Assembly: GCF_000176135.1 (NCBI RefSeq)
Contig: NZ_ACZN01000015.1
Location: forward strand, 620,001 to 684,000
Direction: 5' to 3'
Source of the DNA: Vibrio coralliilyticus ATCC BAA-450
GTDB taxonomy: Bacteria; Pseudomonadota; Gammaproteobacteria; Enterobacterales; Vibrionaceae
Length of the DNA stretch: 64,000 bases
The notes under the pieces are model-generated. The model was not told the origin of the DNA. It worked only from the letters and a program-made list of their open reading frames with translations, and did no database searches. Of this stretch, positions 57,116 to 64,000 are shown one piece after another. Made by a program: the position numbers and the translations under genes. Position 1 is the stretch's first letter. Each line of letters begins with the position of its first letter.

Positions 57116-58252
57116 TCAACTAGCTAATGAGAATCCCATTGAATTTAATAATGCAACTCCAGCCTGAGTAGACTCAGGTTGAGGATCCGGTTCAATTGTT
57201 TGTAGAATACTTCCAAGTAGCTCATCCTGAGTAAGTGCCAAAGTAGCCATCAAATTAGCTTGATGAATAGACTCTCTCTGTTCTTTGGCATTACTCGCTA
57301 GCTCTATTGCTTTTTCGGTCAAAGTCACTTTTTTCGCTGCAATATCGGTAGCCCCTATACAATCAGGACAAATTATTCTGAGCCAAGTAACATAGTTTGA
57401 ATTCAATCGAGACGCCACTCTATCCTTAATTTGATACACCCGATTCCAAGTTTGATGAACTTCGTCATTCTCATCATTCAACTCAACTACCCAAGGTGTT
57501 TTCATTGCAACATTTTCTGCTACAAATTTAAACTTCAACCCCACGACAATATCGTTAGAAAAAGGATACTTAGCTTTTTTTCGCCCTGTTTTTTTGCAGT
57601 TACAAGGATCAAATGCGCCTTTTGATTTTGAATTACATTGATAACAACATGGTATGAGGTTTCTAAAATTTACAGCAGAAAAAGGATATTTTTCTTTCGG
57701 TAAGTAATGATCATATGCAGGCCGCCATTTTTTTATGGAAGTATCAGGTAATTGCTCTTCATAGTCTTGAATACCGCAGAAACAACACACTGAACCATTA
57801 ACTTCTTTGAATGCCAGCCAATGGTCATAGAGCGTACTGTTATTATCACCATATTTAGCAATAGCTAATTGTTGTATTCGAGTGTTTTTCAATCCACTAG
57901 AATATAGATATTCACCCAACGACTTTAGCGACTTTTTAAACTGTTCCGGGTATGCCGAAAAGTCAACAATAGCAACTCGATCTTGGCATAGTCTCTTGGT
58001 ACGTTGATGATTGATGTACATTCTTTTCAGCTGTTTCTTTTGACTCGGGTTTAAACTTTTTATTTGTTCAAAGACAGCTTTAAATTTTTTATCGATGTCA
58101 TTCCTGGAATCATCGTGAACATCTATGAATTCAGTAGGAAAAAGGCTAGCTTTACGATACTGAGTCATAACAGAAGCCTTTTGAATGAAGTGTTTAAATA
58201 CCTCATTCAGATAAACCATATTGGTCTCAACGTACTCTATCGGAAACAGCAT
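57116..58252 (-). CDS. HNH endonuclease, PtuB/TIGR02646-like
   Basis: A 378-residue nuclease, last gene of a four-gene operon. The HNH core lies at about 150-215: zinc Cys156/Cys159 (VCCFCG), catalytic His182 in YDHYLPK, Asn198 in NLIPCC, and zinc Cys203/Cys206 with CNSKSKG after it. This pattern matches PtuB of Septu and the TIGR02646 family as I recall them. A second pair CPDC is at 295-298. Residues 1-120 are basic and helical. The start at 58252 overlaps the ATPase gene by 26 bases and follows AAAGGA. Likely the DNA- or RNA-cutting effector; cleavage target unknown. Confidence 0.88.
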   Translation of the reverse strand: MLFPIEYVETNMVYLNEVFKHFIQKASVMTQYRKASLFPTEFIDVHDDSRNDIDKKFKAVFEQIKSLNPSQKKQLKRMYINHQRTKRLCQDRVAIVDFSAYPEQFKKSLKSLGEYLYSSGLKNTRIQQLAIAKYGDNNSTLYDHWLAFKEVNGSVCCFCGIQDYEEQLPDTSIKKWRPAYDHYLPKEKYPFSAVNFRNLIPCCYQCNSKSKGAFDPCNCKKTGRKKAKYPFSNDIVVGLKFKFVAENVAMKTPWVVELNDENDEVHQTWNRVYQIKDRVASRLNSNYVTWLRIICPDCIGATDIAAKKVTLTEKAIELASNAKEQRESIHQANLMATLALTQDELLGSILQTIEPDPQPESTQAGVALLNSMGFSLAS

Positions 58253-59738
58253 TAAATAATCCTTTTTCGAGCATATTTATCAATAACCTTTTCTCAAATG
58301 AATCACCAAAATCCTTTTTGAGAATATCCACTTTTTCTTGAGTTGTGGAAGAGCTTTCAATCACTTCTTGTAATGCGGCTCGCGCAATCTCAGCCACTAA
58401 CCCTTGCATATCAAATAACTCTTTTAACAACACGTCAAAAGATGCACCAAAAGTTTCATCTATCAAAGGCTGATAATCGACACCTTTTCCTTCAGCATTA
58501 CGTGAAAACTTAAATACATTCCGTTTTTTACAGGCTGAAACTAGATAAGGCGAATGAGTTGAAATCAAAAACTCAGAGCTTTTTTGCGACGTCTCTAGCA
58601 GTTCATCAATTACCAGCACGAACTTAGCTCTCCACGCTGGATTGAAATGACTTTCCGGTTCATCAAGTAAAAAAATTGAATCTTGTTTTGCAAAATAAAC
58701 TAAAGAGGTAAACACTTGGATAAATTGATGTTCTCCGTCACTCAGGTTCAAATAGTGGGTTTCCGCTAACGGATCTTGGACTAGCACTTTTAACTCGGTT
58801 TCAGGAATACTAAATACTTGGTGGATCTTGTTTTTACTACTGGAAATTAGATTTAAACTATACAGCTCGTAAAGCTCCTCAAAGAAATCCTGTGCTGTCC
58901 CAAACTCTTTAAAAAAAGCATCCTTACTTTGTTCACAAAGAAAGAAATCCATCTCATAACTACGGCTATTACCTTGCTCATTACTATTCACTATTAAAGC
59001 ACAACGCTTTAATTTTTCTAAAACTCGCTCCATACGCTGCGAAAGGACAATTCTTCCAGCATCTGTATCAATCACTATTTGAAAAGATAACAACTGCCTT
59101 AAATGAATAAACTCACTAAACTTACTCAATAGTCGTTGTGATGAATCAGCACTTGGAAAACCATTTCGTCCACTTTTCCCACCAAAAATGAATGCAGTTA
59201 AAAGCGACAACTTAGTCGAATCTCTATCTAAAAACATGGTACGAGAAAGAGCACGACTACCTTGTTCTCCTTCTCTGACTTCCTTTCGAATACGCTCAAA
59301 CTCTTGCTCACGTAACTCATGAAAAAGAGCACTAATCGTTTCATTATGTCCTGATGAATAACCAACAATATTCGAAGGCATTATCAATGGTAACTCTTCT
59401 GGTAATAAGGCCTGACCATCAGCCATAATCTCCAGTGGTTTGCCAGTTTCACCAGTTACGACTACATTTTTATGCGTTCGAGATGGCAACAAATGGTATT
59501 CAAAACGAAAGTTAGCACTGACCGCTGGCTTCGCTTTATTGGTATTACGCCATAACCTGTCTAACTCAAAAAAAATCTTTGCTAAAATCTCCAGCAACTT
59601 AGATTTACCAGAACCATTTAGACCCACGAAACACAACGGCTCTAACGCATTAGACTCATGGCGATCATTATCAAAGTTGAACTCATAGGCTTGTAGTGAG
59701 TTGTTAGGGTCACTATAATGCAGACTAATTAACTTCAT
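58227..59738 (-). CDS. Restriction-associated AAA ATPase, PtuA-like
   Basis: A 503-residue ABC/SMC-type ATPase. Walker A is GLNGSGKS at 39-46, the signature LSDGEHQF at 332-339, Walker B SIFLLDEPESH at 354-364, and the switch His in STHSP at 393-397. A long middle part (about 60-320) takes the place of the coiled coil. It resembles PtuA and, as I recall, the TIGR04435 restriction-associated AAA family. The start overlaps the HsdS stop codon (ATGA) and has GGAGGGG four bases upstream. Role inferred: ATP-dependent sensor that controls the HNH nuclease encoded next. Confidence 0.9.
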   Translation of the reverse strand: MKLISLHYSDPNNSLQAYEFNFDNDRHESNALEPLCFVGLNGSGKSKLLEILAKIFFELDRLWRNTNKAKPAVSANFRFEYHLLPSRTHKNVVVTGETGKPLEIMADGQALLPEELPLIMPSNIVGYSSGHNETISALFHELREQEFERIRKEVREGEQGSRALSRTMFLDRDSTKLSLLTAFIFGGKSGRNGFPSADSSQRLLSKFSEFIHLRQLLSFQIVIDTDAGRIVLSQRMERVLEKLKRCALIVNSNEQGNSRSYEMDFFLCEQSKDAFFKEFGTAQDFFEELYELYSLNLISSSKNKIHQVFSIPETELKVLVQDPLAETHYLNLSDGEHQFIQVFTSLVYFAKQDSIFLLDEPESHFNPAWRAKFVLVIDELLETSQKSSEFLISTHSPYLVSACKKRNVFKFSRNAEGKGVDYQPLIDETFGASFDVLLKELFDMQGLVAEIARAALQEVIESSSTTQEKVDILKKDFGDSFEKRLLINMLEKGLFNAVSDRVR

Positions 59739-61426
59739 TTCCCCTCCAAAAGCCGTAATAAATAATCACCAGTTTTAGCATCCCAGCTATCGACCTCCAA
59801 TAAAGGATCGCTTAAATTAGGAATACCTTTTAATAAATTCATAACCAATATTTTTAGTGAGTTATACTCGTCTTGAAAATTAGTCACAGAGCGAAATTGT
59901 TCAACCGTGAATTTCGCATCCTTTAAAGCACTTTTTGCTTTATTAATCTCAGCTTGATACTGTAGCCTTAAACTATCCCTTTCTGCACCCTCTCTCGCAT
60001 CTAAGTTAATTTGATCGTTTTTTTCCAGTTGTTCCAGAGAGTTTTTAGAAACTCTGTGCGTAAATTTAGCTTCTGAAGTTATCGGTTTTCGGTGCTTTTT
60101 TAATACTGTTTTTTTCTTTAACTTATTAGCAACCATTTCAGACTCAATGAGCTTTAATAACTCACTAGCTGATTCATCCGTAGGTTCTTGCGGCACCAAT
60201 TGGCCATTAAAGGCTTTAACTAAAATCGACTGAGTTAAACGATTTAAATACTTTTTTGAGGCCAAATATTGATATTCGAATAAATCAGCCCGAGAAAACA
60301 ACTCGCTCACTCTTCTTACTATTTCTAACTGCTCATCTATTTCAGGCAAATCAAATTCATAAGCTTGAAGTTTTTTAGCATTTATATTTGATTGGCTTAC
60401 ACCATCAGTTTTAACTTGCCAGCAATAATCTCGTGCATGAGGGCTATTTAACTGAATATTTAGAAATTCAGTATCGAGATGTTCGCTTCCTTTTATTCGA
60501 ATCAAGTAACCTGCATAAATCGCTTTTTGTTCTCCACGATAAATGGATGTCTTACCAACTAGCTCAGGACTATTTGTACGGTTGAAAAGTACATCGCCTT
60601 TTTCCAGTAAGTATTTGTCTATCTCCTCTTTATCGGACGTATAGACCAAGTTATCCCAATGAAGCTGCCCACCCTGCAAATTCCCCATACGTAGTACAGG
60701 TACTTCCCCCTCAGGTTTTGACTTTGCAGATGAACCGTAATTGAAGCCTCTACCCACACTTTTTAATTGCACTCTTGGCCACTGATGCTCTTTACCTTCA
60801 CGCCACTCTCTTGTTAACTCACCAGATGTGGCTGCGGCGAGGACTGATTGACGGAAGCGTTTTAGGATATCGGGAATTTTATCAAGGCGCTCTTGTGCAT
60901 GATCGACTTTGGCCAAAATCGAATCAAGTTTATCCGCAATGCGGATCTGCTCATTTAATGGTGCTAACCTAAAAGGTAGCTTCTTTGCAACGGCTCCGGA
61001 TAACTCCTTAAAAGTAGTCCCTGAACCCCAGCTTTCTGCAAGGTCCTTAATACTTTTTAAATAGTAATAAGCATAGGTTGAATTAACGTGGTCTGTGAAA
61101 ATAAAGCTTTTGAATCCCTGGTTCGTACTAATTTCATTTTCTGCGATAGCAACATAACCTATCGGGGCTCGACTACTAAAAAGAAGAGTCCCCTTAGGCA
61201 TCAATTTGGCAGAGCTACTATCAAGCCCTTTTGGGCTTAAATCACGTCTTCCATTTGCAATTTCTTTTTGCTTATAACCACTCAAATCAGCGGGAGTTAC
61301 CCAAGCTATTCCGGCACCAGGTTCAGCAAAATTTAATTCATCTCCAGCTTTAGGCGTACCACCAGAAACTACCAGTGCCAAATTTCCAATTTCAGTTTCA
61401 ACCCAGTTAAATGGCAACTTATTCAC
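59735..61426 (-). CDS. hsdS: Type I restriction-modification specificity subunit HsdS
   Basis: Recognises the DNA target for the HsdM methyltransferase. Two target-recognition domains (about 1-165 and 215-375) alternate with helical spacers (about 165-215 and 375-430, each with the NEQ/DEQ and ILVKAF/SVLAAA patterns). After the usual end near QEPTDESASELLKLIE (about 417) there are about 140 extra residues, basic then coiled-coil-like, not part of normal HsdS. The start is GTG, overlapping the hsdM stop codon by four bases (GTGA). The gene is intact. Confidence 0.93.
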   Translation of the reverse strand: MNKLPFNWVETEIGNLALVVSGGTPKAGDELNFAEPGAGIAWVTPADLSGYKQKEIANGRRDLSPKGLDSSSAKLMPKGTLLFSSRAPIGYVAIAENEISTNQGFKSFIFTDHVNSTYAYYYLKSIKDLAESWGSGTTFKELSGAVAKKLPFRLAPLNEQIRIADKLDSILAKVDHAQERLDKIPDILKRFRQSVLAAATSGELTREWREGKEHQWPRVQLKSVGRGFNYGSSAKSKPEGEVPVLRMGNLQGGQLHWDNLVYTSDKEEIDKYLLEKGDVLFNRTNSPELVGKTSIYRGEQKAIYAGYLIRIKGSEHLDTEFLNIQLNSPHARDYCWQVKTDGVSQSNINAKKLQAYEFDLPEIDEQLEIVRRVSELFSRADLFEYQYLASKKYLNRLTQSILVKAFNGQLVPQEPTDESASELLKLIESEMVANKLKKKTVLKKHRKPITSEAKFTHRVSKNSLEQLEKNDQINLDAREGAERDSLRLQYQAEINKAKSALKDAKFTVEQFRSVTNFQDEYNSLKILVMNLLKGIPNLSDPLLEVDSWDAKTGDYLLRLLEGK

Positions 61427-62955
61427 AGCGCCACCTCATCCGATTCTTCAATTGAACCTAGTTCAATTAAAATCGCTTGCAACTCTTGCATTGCTCCTGC
61501 CATTTCTTCTATGGCTTCGTTAATCAGAACATCAGGCTCTGGTAAGTTAACACTGTCTTCTGAGTTTTGGTCACGGATCCATTCTAAATTGAGTGAGTCA
61601 TCTTTTTTGGCAATTTCTTCACGGCTAAAGCAACGCAAACGGCAAGTATCAGCATTGCCAATTTCACTGCCACCCTTATGCTTTTCAATAAAAGCGTGAC
61701 GAGCAACTTCGTCAACTTGAGTAAGGTCACTGCCAACGGCTTTGTAAAATTCATCAAAATGAGATGGTATTAATGTGGTACGTTTACCAAATTTAGGCAT
61801 ATTTGCGCGTAAGTCGTACACCCAAACATTTTTAGTTTGCCCTTTGTCTTTTTTTACATCGCTTGGCTTTGAGAAAAAAAGAATATTAGTTTTGACCCCT
61901 GCGGCATAAAAAATACCGGTTGGTAAGCGAAGAATGGTGTGTAGATTACACTTGTCCATTAAATCGCTACGTATAGTTTTCCCGATACCACTTTCAAATA
62001 ATGCATTATCAGGCAATATGACCGCGGCCCGACCACCCGGCTTAAGTATTTTGTGATACATCAAATGCAAAAAAGCGAGTTGCTTATTGCCAGTGTAATG
62101 TTCTAAATCATCACGTGTAGGAACACCACCTCCCATTTTGTTACCAAAAGGAGGATTGGCTAATATCAAAGTCGCATCAGGCAAGTCTTTACCTTCATTT
62201 GATAAAGTATCACCAAATAAAACACCCGATTTGTCATCGTTCACCGCGATGTCGTGCAACATCATATTCATCATGGCCAAACGTCGAGTCATTGGCACAA
62301 ATTCCATACCAAAATAAGTACCGCTTTGATATTTTTTATAATCTTTACTCGATAACTCTTTAATCTTCTTCTTATCAGGGTACATATAATGGTTAGCACT
62401 AACTAAGAAACCACCAGTACCTGCCGCAGGGTCCACAATAACGTCCTTTAGAGTGGGTTTCATTAATTCAACCATTGCGTTAATTAATACCCTAGGCGTA
62501 AAGTATTGACCTGCTCCTGATTTAACTTCTTGGGCATTAATTTCAAGTAATCCCTCATACATGTCACCAAGCCCTTCGTTTTTAACCTGATACCAATCTA
62601 ATTTGTCTATTTGGTCAACCAAGCTGTGTAAAGTAGCTGTGTTACGAATAATAGTATTGGCATTAGAGTAAATTCTTTGAGCAATTAACGAGCCATGAGA
62701 ACCTAAGTGAATGAGTAGTTTCTTGTATTCTTCTAATTTGATTTCTTCATCTACAGCTTTTAAATCGCTCCAACGATAACCTTCAGGTATGTTCACCGTG
62801 CCCGATTTGGTATCTACCTCAGTTTCTGTCTCTTGAGCCATTTTAAGGAATACAAGGAAAGTAAGTTCGTTCATATATTCGTGATAGGAAACGCCATCAT
62901 CACGGAGTAAATTACACAGATTCCACAGTTTAGCTACAAGATCTTGAGTGCTCAT
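61423..62955 (-). CDS. hsdM: Type I DNA methyltransferase subunit HsdM
   Basis: An N6-adenine methyltransferase, 510 residues, first gene of the operon. The helical N-terminal domain covers about 1-135. Motif X is GQYFTPR at 149-155, motif I (AdoMet) DPAAGTGGF at 175-183, and the catalytic motif IV NPPF at 267-270. It would methylate the sites chosen by HsdS. The frame is intact. No hsdR gene lies upstream or downstream within the operon. Confidence 0.95.
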   Translation of the reverse strand: MSTQDLVAKLWNLCNLLRDDGVSYHEYMNELTFLVFLKMAQETETEVDTKSGTVNIPEGYRWSDLKAVDEEIKLEEYKKLLIHLGSHGSLIAQRIYSNANTIIRNTATLHSLVDQIDKLDWYQVKNEGLGDMYEGLLEINAQEVKSGAGQYFTPRVLINAMVELMKPTLKDVIVDPAAGTGGFLVSANHYMYPDKKKIKELSSKDYKKYQSGTYFGMEFVPMTRRLAMMNMMLHDIAVNDDKSGVLFGDTLSNEGKDLPDATLILANPPFGNKMGGGVPTRDDLEHYTGNKQLAFLHLMYHKILKPGGRAAVILPDNALFESGIGKTIRSDLMDKCNLHTILRLPTGIFYAAGVKTNILFFSKPSDVKKDKGQTKNVWVYDLRANMPKFGKRTTLIPSHFDEFYKAVGSDLTQVDEVARHAFIEKHKGGSEIGNADTCRLRCFSREEIAKKDDSLNLEWIRDQNSEDSVNLPEPDVLINEAIEEMAGAMQELQAILIELGSIEESDEVAL

Positions 62956-63185
62956 GTTTTTACCTAATGTTGCTCATTTTTTATGAATAAATTGTAATGC
63001 AAATATTGTCTCATTGACTTGTTGATAGCTGCATGTCGGATAGAGCTAGTGATACGAGCGACAATACCTTCCTTTTCACCTCACGCTAGGCGATAGGTGG
63101 ATCTTGCTCTCTAAACTTGATTTCTTCAAGCACTAATGCCCATTATTTAAAGCTTTAACGGATTAGCTAACATGGGCCCAAACTG
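62956..63185 (-). promoter_or_regulatory. Upstream region of the hsdM operon
   Basis: Most of the 339-base gap between hsdM and the recombinase gene lacks a gene. The operon promoter must lie here; a TACAAT word on the minus strand near 62994-62999 is a possible -10 box. No operator or C-protein box was recognised. Confidence 0.35.
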
Positions 63186-63293
63186 CTATAGCAATGTAAG
63201 CACCTCCATGTTTTGCCATTCTCCGAACCTATCGAGATACCAATGAAGTAATCGTGTCAATGCTGTAAAGTCATAGTACAAAACACAGTGCAT
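63186..63293 (-). CDS. Short unrecognised reading frame behind the recombinase gene
   Basis: A 35-codon frame directly downstream of the recombinase stop codon. The product, MHCVLYYDFTALTRLLHWYL and 15 more residues, looks like a piece of a larger helical protein rather than a random peptide. It may be a gene remnant. There is no good ribosome site. Confidence 0.25.
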   Translation of the reverse strand: MHCVLYYDFTALTRLLHWYLDRFGEWQNMEVLTLL

Positions 63294-63294
63294 G

Positions 63295-63888
63295 CTACCG
63301 GTCAATAGTCTTACTGTGATTAGACTTATTCCAATGCCTTTTGACTGTAGCTATTCCCACCCCCAATGCCTCTGCTGTTTTAGATTGAGATAAACCCTCC
63401 GCTTTCTTAGCTTGAACTGAGAGGGTCGTAGCATGAGCTTCTGGTCGGCCTAACTTTTTCCCTTGAGCCTTAGCTCGATCTAGCCCTTCTTTCGTTCGCT
63501 CCCGAATCCGGTTGCGCTCAAACTCAGCAAAAGCCGAAAACATTTGCAGCATCAATTTACCTTCCGCACTCGATAGGTCAGCCACAGGTAAATCTAAGCA
63601 AACAACCTTCACTCCTTTATCAGTGAGTAGATTGATGGTGTTTTGTACGTCAATGTTGTCTCGCCCTAAACGATCGAGTTTCAGGACCACCAGCATATCT
63701 CCGCTTTCCATCTGGTGGTTGATTAGCAGTTTAAACTTCTCTCGTTTCATCGCTTCAACCGAACCAGAGACAGTTTCACTTACGACACGCGAATCTGTCA
63801 CTTCATAGCCTTTCTGGCGGATAGCAATTATTTGGTTCTCAGTAGACTGCTCAGTCGTAGAAACACGGCAGTATGCAAATGTACGCAT
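63295..63888 (-). CDS. Serine recombinase, resolvase/invertase family
   Basis: A 197-residue small serine recombinase. The nucleophile is Ser10 in YCRVSTTEQ; the catalytic domain includes VLKLDRLGRD near 70 and FAEFERNRIRERTKEGL near 118-134. A C-terminal helix-turn-helix (LSQSKTAEALGVGIATVKRHW) binds DNA. All key residues are present. It resembles the resolvases of Tn3-type elements and DNA invertases. Its partner transposon or invertible segment may lie beyond the window. Confidence 0.93.
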   Translation of the reverse strand: MRTFAYCRVSTTEQSTENQIIAIRQKGYEVTDSRVVSETVSGSVEAMKREKFKLLINHQMESGDMLVVLKLDRLGRDNIDVQNTINLLTDKGVKVVCLDLPVADLSSAEGKLMLQMFSAFAEFERNRIRERTKEGLDRAKAQGKKLGRPEAHATTLSVQAKKAEGLSQSKTAEALGVGIATVKRHWNKSNHSKTIDR

Positions 63889-63909
63889 TAATCACTCTTA
63901 TCTAGTTTT

Positions 63910-63976
63910 GGTATCAAGTATAGGGGTATCATAAACTTTTAGCATCATAAACAAAATGCCCTAATTTGATGATACC
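63910..63976. promoter_or_regulatory. Candidate recombinase site or operator
   Basis: GGTATCA occurs at 63910-63916 and 63925-63931, and inverted (TGATACC) at 63970-63976, directly upstream of the recombinase gene. ATCATAAAC is repeated at 63928-63936 and again near 63944. Grouped direct and inverted copies are what a res site or an autoregulatory operator looks like. Confidence 0.4.
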
Positions 63977-64000
63977 CACAGAATAAAATAAAAGCTGGTA

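Noticed and set aside
55639..64000. Search for hsdR and for a second ssrA 3' end
   Set aside because: Neither was found by reading both strands. Both could lie past the right edge, but not within the overlapping operon.

Overview
The window is a stretch of Vibrio chromosome. The evidence is the gene content and order: gltA, seqA-pgm, fldA-fur, glnS-nagE-nagAC, a chitobiase of the size known from Vibrio, the purMN genes, purL-mltF, a competence-type minor pilin cluster, dnaJ-dnaK-grpE, nadK-recN-bamE, and ratAB-smpB-ssrA. From memory this resembles the V. cholerae VC0846-VC0870 region. The species cannot be fixed from the sequence alone.

Bases 1-55638 are ordinary core genome. Carbon metabolism comes first (gltA, pgm), with SeqA and the iron regulator Fur beside flavodoxin. 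An amino-sugar and chitin block follows: the GlcNAc transporter nagE diverges from nagA-nagC, with palindromic NagC-like operators and a CRP site between them, and a lipoprotein chitobiase has a similar operator upstream. It also holds an asparagine synthetase and a peptide symporter. Next come tRNA-Pro, the nucleotide genes (upp, purMN, purL, with PurR-like boxes), a type IV minor pilin operon with an IS200-family element next to it, the DnaK chaperone genes with two clear sigma-32 promoters, recN behind two LexA boxes, and the trans-translation pair smpB and ssrA. Two heptamer tandem arrays (6 and 15 full copies) sit directly behind the stop codons of gltA and bamE, each just before a similar terminator hairpin.

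Bases 55639-64000 are accessory DNA: a genomic island inserted at the 3' end of ssrA, with a P4-type tyrosine integrase at its edge. Four genes on the minus strand overlap end to end: HsdM methyltransferase, an HsdS specificity subunit with a long C-terminal extension, an SMC/ABC-like AAA ATPase and a zinc-finger HNH nuclease. The last two look like the PtuA/PtuB pair of Septu. No hsdR is present in the operon. The likely reading is a methylation-linked defence system in which an ATPase-HNH module stands in the place of the usual restriction subunit. This is the most interesting feature of the window. A serine recombinase with a possible recombination or operator site upstream lies at the right edge. 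The island continues past the window, and its right attachment site is not visible.
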